From NCBI GenBank assembly GCA_021228405.1, contig JAJQRF010000002.1, forward strand, positions 124,001 through 188,000: DNA of 64,000 bases. The letters are read 5' to 3'. Source of the stretch: Pyrinomonadaceae bacterium (GTDB lineage: Bacteria > Acidobacteriota > Blastocatellia > Pyrinomonadales > Pyrinomonadaceae). The notes beneath the pieces are model-generated. The model was given only the letters and a program-made list of their open reading frames with translations. It was not told the origin of the DNA and did no database searches. The position numbers and the translations under genes were made by a program. Every line of letters begins with the position of its first letter. Position 1 is the first letter of the stretch. This document shows, piece after piece, positions 42,848 through 52,017 of the stretch.

Positions 42848-44677
42848 GTGCGTTTAGGAACTTTCGACATCGTTATTCTGGTCGTTTACTTCGTTGTAAT
42901 GATCGGCATCGGAATTTATGTTACACGCCGTGCCGCTAAAAATCTAGATTCTTATTTTCTCGGTGAAAATTCTATGCCGTGGTGGTTGCTCGGCGTTTCA
43001 AACGCTTCGGCAATGTGGGACATCACGGGCACGATGTGGCTTGTCTATATTCTTTTCGCATATGGCTTGAAAGGAGTTTTTCTGCCTTGGCTGTGGCCTA
43101 TTTTTAATCAGGTTTTCGATGCGGTTTATCTTTCAAAATGGGTGCGCCGCTCCAAAGTGAGAACCGGCGCGGAATGGATTAAGACACGTTTCGGTTCCGA
43201 TACGGGCGGCGAATTGGCGCGCGCGATTATTTTGCTTTTTGCAATCATTTCAGTCATCGGCTTCATCAGCTATGACTTTCAAGGGATGGGAAAATTCTGC
43301 AAAGTATTTCTACCTTGGGATTTATCACCGAATACATACGCGATTCTGATTATGGGAATCACGGCGATCTACGTCGTGCTCGGCGGAATGTTGAGCGTGG
43401 TTTTGACGGATTTCGTCCAGTTTTTGCTGATGGCTTTATCGAGCGTTTTTATCGGCGTGATCGCGATGCAATCCGTTAGTCCCGAAACGCTCAACACGTT
43501 AACACCGAACGGATGGCAGAACATTTTTTTCGGTTGGAATCTCAACCTCGACTGGAACACGATCCTGCCTGCGCTTAACGGCAAAATTTCCGGTGACGGT
43601 TGGGCAAACGCATTCGGATTTTTCTTTATGCTGATGATGTTCAAGGGAATTTTGAGCAGTATGGCGGGCGCGGCTCCTAATTACGATATGCAAAGGATTT
43701 TAGCCGCTAAAAGTCCGAAAGAAGCGAGTTTTATGAGTGCGATCGTTTCGATCTGTCTGGTTCCGCGCTGGATTTTGATCGCCGGAATCACGCTCATCGG
43801 ACTGGCATTTATCACGCCCGAATTCAATAAAATGGGCAACGCCGATTTTGAACTCGTTTTGCCGTATGTCATCAATAATTTTCTTCCTGCCGGACTCGTC
43901 GGAATATTGCTTGCAGGATTGCTTTCAGCTTTTATGTCAACGTTTAGCGCGACGGTCAATGCAGGCGCGGCGTATCTGGTAAATGACATTTACAAACCTT
44001 ATCTGAATCCGAACGCCGCCGATAAAACGCTGGTTCGTGCGGGATATTTGGCTTCGATTCTGGTTTTGGCGGCGGGAATTTCCGTCGGTTTCTTTTTGTC
44101 TTCGATCAATTCGATCACGCAATGGATCGTTTCGGGGCTTTTCGGCGGCTACACGGCGGCAAACGTTTTGAAATGGTATTGGTGGCGGCTCAACGGTTAC
44201 GGCTATTTCTGGGGAATGTTGACGGGAATTTTATGCGCCCTGATGCTGCCCGTCGTCAAACAGCAATATTCCTTGACGTTCAATGATATTTACGCGTTTC
44301 CCGTAATTCTGACGGTTTCGGCAACGGCTTGCATCGTCGGAAGTCTTTTGACGAAACCCGTCGAAGCCGAAACTTTGAAAAAATTTTACCGCGACGTGCG
44401 CCCTTGGGGATTTTGGCAACCGATCTATGAAATGTGCCGCGAAGAAGATGCGGAAATTCAGCCGAACCGCGATGCCGTGCGCGACCTGACCAATTGCGGG
44501 GTCGGGATCATCTGGCAACTGATGTTGGTCACGATTCCCGTTTACGTGGTTTTGCGAAACTTTACGGGCATTCTGGCAAGCGTTTTGATATTGGTCGGCA
44601 CGAGTATTTTTCTCAAAAAATTCTGGTATGAAAGTCTTTTGCGCGAAGAAGTTTTGATGAAGGAAACGGTCAAATAA
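42848..44677 (+). CDS. Sodium:solute symporter (SSS family), likely sugar uptake
   Basis: A 609-residue inner-membrane transporter with about 13-14 membrane segments. Family landmarks: 'DIVILVVYFVVMIGIGIYVTRR' and 'LDSYFLGENSMPWWLLGVSNASAMWDITG' at the N-terminus, and 'LLAGLLSAFMSTFSATVNAGAAYLVNDIYKP' with the sodium-binding Ser/Thr segment. It starts at GTG with AGAGGAAA 4 bp upstream. Its position suggests import of the monosaccharides released by the hydrolases; the exact sugar is unknown. GH3 starts 5 bp after its stop. Confidence 0.92.
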   Translation: MRLGTFDIVILVVYFVVMIGIGIYVTRRAAKNLDSYFLGENSMPWWLLGVSNASAMWDITGTMWLVYILFAYGLKGVFLPWLWPIFNQVFDAVYLSKWVRRSKVRTGAEWIKTRFGSDTGGELARAIILLFAIISVIGFISYDFQGMGKFCKVFLPWDLSPNTYAILIMGITAIYVVLGGMLSVVLTDFVQFLLMALSSVFIGVIAMQSVSPETLNTLTPNGWQNIFFGWNLNLDWNTILPALNGKISGDGWANAFGFFFMLMMFKGILSSMAGAAPNYDMQRILAAKSPKEASFMSAIVSICLVPRWILIAGITLIGLAFITPEFNKMGNADFELVLPYVINNFLPAGLVGILLAGLLSAFMSTFSATVNAGAAYLVNDIYKPYLNPNAADKTLVRAGYLASILVLAAGISVGFFLSSINSITQWIVSGLFGGYTAANVLKWYWWRLNGYGYFWGMLTGILCALMLPVVKQQYSLTFNDIYAFPVILTVSATACIVGSLLTKPVEAETLKKFYRDVRPWGFWQPIYEMCREEDAEIQPNRDAVRDLTNCGVGIIWQLMLVTIPVYVVLRNFTGILASVLILVGTSIFLKKFWYESLLREEVLMKETVK

Positions 44678-44682
44678 AGGAA

Positions 44683-47103
44683 ATGATGAAAAAAAGAGCT
44701 ACAAAAAATAAAAGAATTTCGACAATTCGGCGTTGGCAGTTCGGTTTGATTTTAGTTTTGATCTTGAGCGGAATAGTTTCTCTTTCAAGATTTTCAACCT
44801 CGAAAGCCCAAACCATTTTACCTTATAAAAATCCGCAACTTTCGATCGATGAAAGGGTAAAAGACTTGCTGAGTCGGATGACGCTGGAAGAAAAAGCCGC
44901 ACAACTTATTTGTGTGTGGAATACCAAACCGCAAAAAATCGACACGAAAGACGCGGCTCCGCGCACCGACCGCGGCGATTTTTCGCCTGAAAAAGCGAAA
45001 GTTTTGATTCCGCACGGCATCGGGCAAATTGCGCGTCAGGGCGAAGATAAAACACCGCGCGGTTCGGCTGAATTTGCGAATACTTTTCAAAAATGGCTTG
45101 TCGAAAATACGCGTCTGGGCATTCCCGCAGTTTTTCACGACGAAATTTTACACGGAAATATGGCACGCGGCTCGACTGTTTTCCCGACTCCGATCTCGCT
45201 CGCTTCGAGTTGGGATATGGATTTGGCAAGCCGCGTTTTTACCGCCGGAGCGTTGGAAACACGCGTTCGCGGTTCGCAACACGTGCTCGGTCCGAATCTC
45301 GATCTGGCGCGCGACCCGCGCTGGGGACGAACCGAAGAAACTTTCGGCGAAGACCCGTATCTGGCTTCGCGTTTCGCGGTTTCGGTCGTCAAAGCCTTAC
45401 AGGGCGGCGCAAATAATCAAAATCCGAAGATCGGCGAAAATCACGTTATTGCCACGGGAAAACATTTTATCGGTCACGGTCAGCCCGAAGGCGGCACGAA
45501 CATTGCGCCCGTTAATTTGTCGGAAAGACTCTTGCGCGAAACGCATCTGAAAACCTTTGAAGCGGCGATCAAAGAAGGCGGTTTGCAATCGATAATGCCC
45601 GCTTATCACGAACTCGACGGCGTTCCGGCGCACGCCAACAAGCATTTTCTGCAAGACATTCTGCGCCAGGATTTCGGTTTTCAGGGCGTGGTCGTTTCCG
45701 ATTATTACGCCATCGGTGAGCTTGCTTCGCGTCATCGCGTTGCGTTTGACAAAGCCGACGCAACGCGCCAATCGCTCGAAGCCGGAGTCGATATGGAACT
45801 TCCCGATCCCGACAACTATTTGACGATAGTCGAACAGGTTAAGGCAGGAAAAATTTCCGAAGAAATTTTAAATCGTGCGGTTTCAAACGTTTTGCGTTCA
45901 AAATTTCAGCTCGGACTTTTTGAAAATCCATATGTTGACGCAAACAAAGCCGAAAAGGTCGTTGACAGCGCGGAACATCGCGCCCTCGCACTCGAAGCGG
46001 CGCGGCGGTCGATCGTTTTACTGAAAAATCAAAATAATTTACTTCCGCTCGATAAAACAAAATTAAAATCCGTCGCCGTCATCGGACCGAATGCGGAAAG
46101 AGCGCACTTGGGCGGCTACACCGACGCGAAACCGCCGAAAACAGTCGGTATTTTGGAAGGTGTGAAAAATAAACTTGGCAGTTCCGTTAAAGTAAATTAT
46201 GCCGAAGGCGTGAAGATCACGAAAGAAGGCGGAGATTGGTTTGCCGACACTTCGACGCTCAACGACGAGGAAAGCGACCGAAAATTGATCGCCGAAGCCG
46301 TCGAAACAGCGAAAGAATCGGACGCGGTTATTTTGGCGATCGGCGGAAACGAAGACACGAATAAAGAAGCGTGGGCGGATAATCATCTCGGCGACCGCGA
46401 TTCGCTCGAACTCGTCGGCAGACAAAACGAGCTTGTCAAAGCGATCTTGGCGACGGGCAAACCGACCGTCGTTTTTCTGGTAAATTCGGGACCTTTATCG
46501 ATAAATTACGTCGCTGAAAACGTTCCCGCGATTTTGGAAGGCTTTTATCTCGGTGAAGAAACGGGAAATGCGGCGGCTGACGTGATTTTTGGCGATTACA
46601 ATCCGGGCGGGAAATTACCCGTTTCATTTCCGCGTTCGGTCGGGCAGGTTCCCGTTTATTACAATCAAAAACCCAGTGCAAAGCGCGGTTATCTTTATAC
46701 TTCGACCGCGCCGGTCTATGCTTTCGGACACGGTTTGAGCTACACGACGTTTAAATATTCAGACTTAAAAGTTGAAAGCAAAAAAATCCTGCCGAACGGC
46801 GAAACGGTCGTTTCGGTAAATGTCACAAACACGGGCAAACGGCGCGGCGACGAGGTCGTGCAGATGTATCTGCGCGACGAAGTCAGCTCCGTGACGCGCC
46901 CGGTCAAGGAACTGCGCGATTTTGCGAGAATTTCGCTCGAACCGAACGAAACGAAAAAAGTTACTTTCAAAATTACTCCCGAAAAGTTATCTTTTTATAA
47001 TCGTGAAATGAAACGCGTCGTCGAACCCGGCTCGTTTACGGTAATGGTCGGCGGAAATTCCGTTGACTTAATGACTGAAAAATTTGAGGTTATCGAAAAA
47101 TAA
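44683..47103 (+). CDS. GH3 beta-glucosidase/beta-xylosidase (second copy)
   Basis: An 806-residue GH3 enzyme, three-domain like the operon's first gene but clearly different. The N-terminus (RRWQFGLILVLILSGIVSLS) is a signal peptide or anchor. The barrel has 'PAVFHDEILHGNMARGSTVFP' and 'GPNLDLARDPRWGRTEETFGEDPYL' (glucan/xylan-oligosaccharide branch), with nucleophile D340 in VVVSDYYAIG. The C-terminal Fn3-like domain is present. Together with the other GH3 it may split beta-glucoside and beta-xyloside duties. Confidence 0.94.
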   Translation: MMKKRATKNKRISTIRRWQFGLILVLILSGIVSLSRFSTSKAQTILPYKNPQLSIDERVKDLLSRMTLEEKAAQLICVWNTKPQKIDTKDAAPRTDRGDFSPEKAKVLIPHGIGQIARQGEDKTPRGSAEFANTFQKWLVENTRLGIPAVFHDEILHGNMARGSTVFPTPISLASSWDMDLASRVFTAGALETRVRGSQHVLGPNLDLARDPRWGRTEETFGEDPYLASRFAVSVVKALQGGANNQNPKIGENHVIATGKHFIGHGQPEGGTNIAPVNLSERLLRETHLKTFEAAIKEGGLQSIMPAYHELDGVPAHANKHFLQDILRQDFGFQGVVVSDYYAIGELASRHRVAFDKADATRQSLEAGVDMELPDPDNYLTIVEQVKAGKISEEILNRAVSNVLRSKFQLGLFENPYVDANKAEKVVDSAEHRALALEAARRSIVLLKNQNNLLPLDKTKLKSVAVIGPNAERAHLGGYTDAKPPKTVGILEGVKNKLGSSVKVNYAEGVKITKEGGDWFADTSTLNDEESDRKLIAEAVETAKESDAVILAIGGNEDTNKEAWADNHLGDRDSLELVGRQNELVKAILATGKPTVVFLVNSGPLSINYVAENVPAILEGFYLGEETGNAAADVIFGDYNPGGKLPVSFPRSVGQVPVYYNQKPSAKRGYLYTSTAPVYAFGHGLSYTTFKYSDLKVESKKILPNGETVVSVNVTNTGKRRGDEVVQMYLRDEVSSVTRPVKELRDFARISLEPNETKKVTFKITPEKLSFYNREMKRVVEPGSFTVMVGGNSVDLMTEKFEVIEK

Positions 47104-47115
47104 ACTTTTAAGAAT

Positions 47116-47490
47116 ATGAAGGAAGCAACGGAAATTGACAATTCGCCGAAATATGACGAGCGTCCCTGGGGAAGTTTTACGGTTCTGGATGAAGGCGACG
47201 GTTTTAAGGTCAAACGCATCGAAGTTTTGGCGGGAAAACGACTCAGCTATCAGAAACACGCTCGCCGCGCCGAGCATTGGTTCGTCGTCAAAGGGACGGC
47301 AAAAGTCACCCTTGACGGCTCAGAGATAATTTGCAAAGCGGGCGAAGCGATCGATATTCCGGTCGGCGCGGCGCATCGCGTCGAAAATCCGGGCGACGAA
47401 TTGATGGTTTTTATCGAGGTTCAGCAGGGCGATTATCTCGGCGAAGACGATATTGTGCGTTTGGAGGACGATTTCGGGCGAAACTCCTGA
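47116..47490 (+). CDS. Mannose-6-phosphate isomerase type II-like cupin
   Basis: A 124-residue cupin matching the C-terminal domain of bifunctional mannose-1-phosphate guanylyltransferase/mannose-6-phosphate isomerase: 'RPWGSFTVLDEGDGFKVKRIEV', 'KRLSYQKHARRAEHWFVVKG', 'IPVGAAHRVENPG'. Metal ligands (His, His, Glu-like, His) are in place. The nucleotidyltransferase domain is absent. As a stand-alone isomerase it would channel mannose 6-phosphate to fructose 6-phosphate, fitting the GH2 mannosidase. It is the last gene of the operon, 12 bp after GH3. Confidence 0.85.
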   Translation: MKEATEIDNSPKYDERPWGSFTVLDEGDGFKVKRIEVLAGKRLSYQKHARRAEHWFVVKGTAKVTLDGSEIICKAGEAIDIPVGAAHRVENPGDELMVFIEVQQGDYLGEDDIVRLEDDFGRNS

Positions 47491-47512
47491 AAAATCGATC
47501 TGCCGCAAACAT

Positions 47513-47530
47513 AAACGATTCTTATCGTTT
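47513..47530. promoter_or_regulatory. Inverted repeat AAACGAT-N4-ATCGTTT
   Basis: Perfect 7-bp arms with a 4-bp spacer between the operon's last gene and the ROK regulator. It could be an operator for the ROK regulator or part of a hairpin (GCAAAC and GTTTGC flank it). Confidence 0.4.
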
Positions 47531-47645
47531 GCAGTTTTCCACCGGGTATTTTCTAATTGATAATCATCGGAGAAACCGATATTTTATTGATGAAAATTTG
47601 CATTTCAGATGATCTTTTTCTTGTTTTTAATGCAGATAAAACTTT

Positions 47646-47663
47646 TAGTAAATCGATTTACTA
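47646..47663. promoter_or_regulatory. 18-bp perfect palindrome before the ROK regulator
   Basis: TAGTAAATCGATTTACTA reads the same on both strands. It is centred about 48 bp before the start codon at 47703, a position suited to autoregulation by the ROK protein. I found no second copy of it in the window. Confidence 0.5.
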
Positions 47664-47702
47664 GCTTGCCAAAAACTACTTTAGCTTTTAAGATAACGCA
47701 AT

Positions 47703-48896
47703 ATGGTTAGACGCATAAATCTGAAAAACGTCAATGTTGCCCGCTCCAACACGATCCGTGATATTAATCGTCAAATCATATTGAACTATGTGCGTGAAGA
47801 GGGTCCGATCTCGCGGGCTGACATTGCGCGAATCACGGATTTACAGCGTTCGACCGTTTCGTTGATCGTCGATGAATTGCTGAAAACCGGCTTGGTCGAG
47901 GAAGTTTACGGCGAATCTTCGGGCGGACGACCGCCGCAATTGCTTTCGCTCAAATCGTCGCACGCGGTCGCGCTCGGCATCGATCTCGGCAAAAAACAAA
48001 CGATCGTTGCAACCACCGATCTGTCGGGTAAAATTCTGGAAGAAGCCGAATTTCCGACCGACCGCGATTTCGATAAAACGATGGAGCAGATAATCAACTC
48101 CTCGCGTTATCTCATCAATAAAAACGGCGGTTCGATCGAAGGCATCGGCATCAGTTTGCCGGGAATGGTCGAATCCTGGAAAGGCGAAGTTTTGGTGATT
48201 CCGCATCTCGACTGGCATCATCCGAAGATCGGCGAAACGATTCACAGCGCAACGGGTTTGCCTGTAAAAATCGAAAACGACGCAAACGCCGCCGCGCTTG
48301 CCGAATTATGGTTCGGTCGTCCCGAAATCAGCAACGTGCGCGATTTTATTCTGGTTTACATCACGAGTGGGATCGGGACGGGCGTGGTTTTCGACGGGCA
48401 GATTTATCGCGGAAAAGGCGGTGTCGCCGGGGAATTCGGTCATATGACCATCGGCAATAACGCGCCGATCGCGTGTGCGGCGGGCAAATATGATTGCTGG
48501 GAAGCCTACGCGTCCGAACGTGCGGCAGTCGCGCGTTATCAGAATTTCACTGCGCAGAAAAACGGGAAGGATAAAATAAGTTTTTCGCGGCTCGTCGAAA
48601 TCGCTCTGGCGGGTGACGAAGCGGCGCAAAAGGCTTTGAAAGAAACGGCGCATTACATCGGTGTCGGTATTTCCAACCTGACGCAGGGTTTATCGCCCGA
48701 AGTCACGGTCGTCGCGGGAACGGTCGTCCGTGCGTGGTCGCTCGTCGCCGCCGAGATCGAAAAAGCCGCAAGCTCCGCCATCTGCCAACAATACCCGACC
48801 GTCAACATAATGCCTTCGACGCTCGGCGCACATCCGACCTTAATGGGCGCGTTCAGCCTCGTGCTTGCCGACAAATTTGCTTCAATCGCAATTTAA
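47703..48896 (+). CDS. ROK-family transcriptional regulator (NagC/XylR-like)
   Basis: A 397-residue regulator. A winged helix-turn-helix occupies residues about 15-75 ('ILNYVREEGPISRADIARITDLQRSTVSLIVDELLKTGLV'), followed by the ROK sugar-binding fold ('LGIDLGKKQTIVATTDLSG', 'ENDANAAALAELWFG', 'YITSGIGTGVVFDGQIYRG', 'AGEFGHMTI'). The usual zinc motif CxCGxxGCxE is degraded to CAAGKYDCWE, so zinc binding may be lost. Placed directly downstream of the glycan operon, it is the obvious local regulator, sensing a sugar released by that operon. Confidence 0.92.
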   Translation: MVRRINLKNVNVARSNTIRDINRQIILNYVREEGPISRADIARITDLQRSTVSLIVDELLKTGLVEEVYGESSGGRPPQLLSLKSSHAVALGIDLGKKQTIVATTDLSGKILEEAEFPTDRDFDKTMEQIINSSRYLINKNGGSIEGIGISLPGMVESWKGEVLVIPHLDWHHPKIGETIHSATGLPVKIENDANAAALAELWFGRPEISNVRDFILVYITSGIGTGVVFDGQIYRGKGGVAGEFGHMTIGNNAPIACAAGKYDCWEAYASERAAVARYQNFTAQKNGKDKISFSRLVEIALAGDEAAQKALKETAHYIGVGISNLTQGLSPEVTVVAGTVVRAWSLVAAEIEKAASSAICQQYPTVNIMPSTLGAHPTLMGAFSLVLADKFASIAI

Positions 48897-48920
48897 GACA
48901 TAATTCTGCCCACGAAATAC

Positions 48921-48976
48921 ACGAAACAAACTAAAAAATATTTCCCGTTTTTTTTCGTTTCTTTCGTTTGTTTCGT
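48921..48976. repeat. Inverted repeat ACGAAACAAAC between convergent genes
   Basis: Perfect 11-bp arms (48921-48931 and 48966-48976) flank a T-rich loop. This may serve as a terminator for both the ROK gene and serA. It is related in sequence to the repeat at 29721-29804. Confidence 0.65.
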
Positions 48977-49005
48977 TGGCAAATCCTTCTTATTCAAGAC
49001 ACGCC

Positions 49006-50235
49006 TTAATACAAAACGCGCGTTTTGAGGGTTCCTTTAACTTCCTTCAAAATCTCGAAGGCTTCGCCTGAAAGCTGTGTGTCAACATCGAGAATCACGT
49101 AACCGATGGTTTCGTTGGTTTTGAGATATTGTCCGAGAATGTTGATGCCGCGCCCGGAAAGTTTCGAGTTTATTTCGCCGAGAACTCCGGGAATGTTTTC
49201 GTGGATGTGCAGAATGCGGTGCGTGTTTTCCTGCGGCGGCAAGTTTAATGGCGGAACGGTGTGCGAACCGTTCGACGAACCGGCTTCGAGATAATTTATC
49301 AGTTTCGCGGTCACGTCCAGCCCGATATTCGCCTGTGCTTCTTCGGTCGAGCCGCCGATGTGCGGCGTTAGGATGACGTTCGGCAGATTTTGCAGAACGC
49401 TCTCGAAAGCATCGCCGTTCTTTTCGGGTTCTTGCGGGAAAACGTCGATTGCCGCGCCTGAGATCGTGCCGTTGTCGATAAACTTTTTGAGCGCGTCGAG
49501 ATCGGCGACTTCACCGCGCGCGTAGTTGATGAAAATGCCGCCCTTTTTCATATGGGAAAACATTTCCTCGTTGAACATATTGCGCGTCGTCGAATCGGAC
49601 GGCACGTGCATCGTGATAATGTCCGACTGCTTAACGAGTTCGGGCAGATCGCGGATTTGCTTCGCGTTGCCGTGCGGGAGCTTCGTGACGATGTCGTAAT
49701 AGATGACGTTTAAGCCCATCGCTTCCGCCATCACGGAAACCTGCGAACCGATGTTGCCGTAACCGATGATGCCGAGCGTTTTTCCGCGCAGTTCAAAACT
49801 TCCCTTCGCGTCCTTCATCCAAACACCTTTGTGCGCGGCGGTGCTTTTGTCCACGATCTTGCGAATCAGCATCACGCACAGCCCGATGACCAATTCGGCA
49901 ACCGAACGCGTGTTTGAATAAGGCGCGTTGAAAACCGCGATTCCCTTTTCGGTCGCGGCTTTCAGGTTGACCTGATTCGTTCCGATGCAGAAACAACCGA
50001 TCGCCAGCAAACGGTCGGCGTTGGCAATTACCTTTTCCGTGATCTGCGTTTTCGAGCGGATGCCGAGAATATGCACGCCCTTGACGGCTTCGACCAGTTG
50101 ATCTTCGCTCAATGCGCCCGAAATTCTTTCAACTTCCGCGTAGCCGTTCTCGAAAAACTCTTCCGCCGCCGAATAACTGATGTTTTCAAGCAGTAAAATC
50201 TTAACCTTATTGCGCGGATACGATGTCTGTTTCAT
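49006..50235 (-). CDS. serA: D-3-phosphoglycerate dehydrogenase
   Basis: A 409-residue enzyme for the first step of serine synthesis (3-phosphoglycerate to 3-phosphohydroxypyruvate, NAD-dependent). Length and layout match the E. coli type (410 aa): substrate domain, Rossmann fold 'TLGIIGYGNIGSQVSVMAEAMG', 'NYARGEVADLDAL' (catalytic Arg region), 'ILTPHIGGSTEEAQANIG' (catalytic His), and a C-terminal ACT domain ('ENIPGVLGEINSKLSGRGINI') that usually senses serine. It is flanked by repeats on both sides and is monocistronic. Confidence 0.95.
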   Translation of the reverse strand: MKQTSYPRNKVKILLLENISYSAAEEFFENGYAEVERISGALSEDQLVEAVKGVHILGIRSKTQITEKVIANADRLLAIGCFCIGTNQVNLKAATEKGIAVFNAPYSNTRSVAELVIGLCVMLIRKIVDKSTAAHKGVWMKDAKGSFELRGKTLGIIGYGNIGSQVSVMAEAMGLNVIYYDIVTKLPHGNAKQIRDLPELVKQSDIITMHVPSDSTTRNMFNEEMFSHMKKGGIFINYARGEVADLDALKKFIDNGTISGAAIDVFPQEPEKNGDAFESVLQNLPNVILTPHIGGSTEEAQANIGLDVTAKLINYLEAGSSNGSHTVPPLNLPPQENTHRILHIHENIPGVLGEINSKLSGRGINILGQYLKTNETIGYVILDVDTQLSGEAFEILKEVKGTLKTRVLY

Positions 50236-50244
50236 AACAATTTT

Positions 50245-50415
50245 GGATTTCGGATTTTAAATTTCGGATTGAAACTACAATCTTAAATCTGAAATAAATA
50301 AAGAGATTTACACAATTTAGCGGAAGTCTGCAAGGCAGAGCAATGAATTAATAAATATTTGCGGAGAAAGCGACGGGTTCAAGATTTAGCATTGAAAAGC
50401 CGAAATCCGAAATCC
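50245..50415. repeat. Paired heptamer-type inverted repeat upstream of serA
   Basis: GGATTTCGGATTT at 50245-50257 and its perfect reverse complement at 50403-50415 are 145 bp apart. Both sides continue as 7-bp iterations (ATTTCGG; GAAATCC, then CCGAATC, CGCAATC). They flank the presumed serA promoter region and end next to the GAF-receiver gene. Confidence 0.75.
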
Positions 50416-50442
50416 CGAATCCGCAATCGTTTCACCCACCCG

Positions 50443-51897
50443 CTACCGCAGGCGGTTCTGACTTGGTTGTTGATTGAAAGAAATCAATCCGTCGCCGATT
50501 TCGACGAGGTCGGTTTGGAGTTGGGAAAATTCTTCGATGAAGTTTTCGAGCAGGGGATTTATTTTTTTGAGATTGCCGTGTTTGGCGGTTTGGGCGATGC
50601 GGTTGGCAATGACGGCGATCTTTTTCGCGCCGACGGTGAAGGAATTTCCGCAGATAAGGCTCGACGCTTGTTCGATGGCGCGGGTGTCTTCGTGTTCGAG
50701 CGCGTTTTTTATCTCGTCCAGATGTTTTTCGGTTTCGCTCAAATAAAGGTTGAAATTTTCCTTCGCAAATTCCCTGTCGTTCGTGTCGGCGGCGTGGAGA
50801 AGCGGCGGCGCGGACGCTTCATTCGGCGCAAATTCGGGCGCGGGTTCAGCCAAAACCGAAACCAGACAATCGAAAACCTGCGCGCCCTGCAACGGTTTCG
50901 TCAAATATCCCGCTACGCCGAGTTCGGCGGCAAGCAAGGCATCGCCGCGCTGACCGTGTGCGGTCATTAAAATTATTTGCGTTTTGCTTAAGCCCGCGTC
51001 CGAGCGTATCTGACGCGCGAGCGCAAAGCCTTCGCGGTCGGGCAAACTCGTATCGATGACGGCGAGATCGAATGGTTTCCCGCTTTCAAGGGCGCGGCGC
51101 AGAGCCTTGAGCGTTTCTTCGCCCGTCGCCGTTTCGACCGATTCCAAGCCCCAGACGACGCTGTATTGTTTCAAAAGACGGCGCACGCCCGAGCTCGGTT
51201 CGGCGATCAAAATGCGTTTGCTGTTGAGCAATTGGGTGACGGCACGCGAAGTTTTTTCGCGCTTTTTTGCCGCATTCATTTCCGCGAATCGCGGCTTTTT
51301 GCTCCATTCCGTCGAAAACGAAAACCGCAAAATTTTTGCCGTATCGCTCGGTGCGGGCGTTTCGCTCTTCAAAATCTCGGCGGTTTCGAGCGCGTCGAGT
51401 TCCGACTGCAAGCCTTCGATAATGCGTTCGTTAAGTTGTAAAAGGTGTTCGTTCTGCATCGCTTCGCGGCGAAGCTCAAACTGCGAAACGATCTGCCGTG
51501 CAATTATTTTCAGAGTGTCGAGCTGTTCCGAATCCATTTTGCGCGGACGGTAATCGATAACGCAGAGCGAACCGAAAACCTTGTCCGCCGAATCAACGAG
51601 CGGAATACCCGCGTAAAAACGAATCTGCGGCGAACCTTTGACGAAGCGGTTTTTGGAAAGTTGTTTGTCTTTGGAAGCGTCTTCGATAACGGTCACGCGG
51701 AAGGGTTTTAGTTTTGAATGAAGCTGAAAGGCAAATTCCTGAAAATCAACGCCTATTTCGTCGCGGTTTGCGTCGAGGCTGACAAAGCCGATCGGCGTTT
51801 GGCACATTATCGCCGCGAGTTCGGCTAATTCGTGGAACGCAAATTCGGCTCGCGCGTCGAGTTTTTCGGCATTGTTGATCGGGAAGTTGTTTTTCAT
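50443..51897 (-). CDS. GAF - receiver - Hpt-like signalling protein
   Basis: A 484-residue soluble protein. Residues about 20-165 form a GAF domain ('FVKGSPQIRFYAGIPLVDSADKVFGSLCVIDYRPR'). After a helical linker comes a receiver (about 225-345) with phospho-acceptor Asp in AVIDTSLP, Thr in ILMTAHG and Lys in YLTKPL; the first acidic pair is altered (LIAEPSS instead of DD). The C-terminus (about 365-470) has Hpt helices, but the phosphorylatable His of 'AHxLKG' is Ser (EQASSLICGNS). It has no kinase domain and so needs an external partner. It is divergent from ackA. Confidence 0.85.
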   Translation of the reverse strand: MKNNFPINNAEKLDARAEFAFHELAELAAIMCQTPIGFVSLDANRDEIGVDFQEFAFQLHSKLKPFRVTVIEDASKDKQLSKNRFVKGSPQIRFYAGIPLVDSADKVFGSLCVIDYRPRKMDSEQLDTLKIIARQIVSQFELRREAMQNEHLLQLNERIIEGLQSELDALETAEILKSETPAPSDTAKILRFSFSTEWSKKPRFAEMNAAKKREKTSRAVTQLLNSKRILIAEPSSGVRRLLKQYSVVWGLESVETATGEETLKALRRALESGKPFDLAVIDTSLPDREGFALARQIRSDAGLSKTQIILMTAHGQRGDALLAAELGVAGYLTKPLQGAQVFDCLVSVLAEPAPEFAPNEASAPPLLHAADTNDREFAKENFNLYLSETEKHLDEIKNALEHEDTRAIEQASSLICGNSFTVGAKKIAVIANRIAQTAKHGNLKKINPLLENFIEEFSQLQTDLVEIGDGLISFNQQPSQNRLR

Positions 51898-52017
51898 TTG
51901 AAGCTCTCAACAGTTTAACCAATCCGCCCGATAATTGAAACAGATTTTTACGGTGCGGCTTGTTTTCCTTCATTAGAATCACGGGTAAAATGTAAACGGC
52001 AAAGGAGTTTGGAAAAA

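Noticed and set aside
43369-43644. Antisense frames inside the symporter and other large genes
   Set aside because: Many frames of 60-270 codons lie opposite real genes; none has its own signals or a recognisable domain.
15458-47490. Horizontally acquired island
   Set aside because: No integrase, transposase, tRNA or composition break is visible; codon style matches the flanking core genes.
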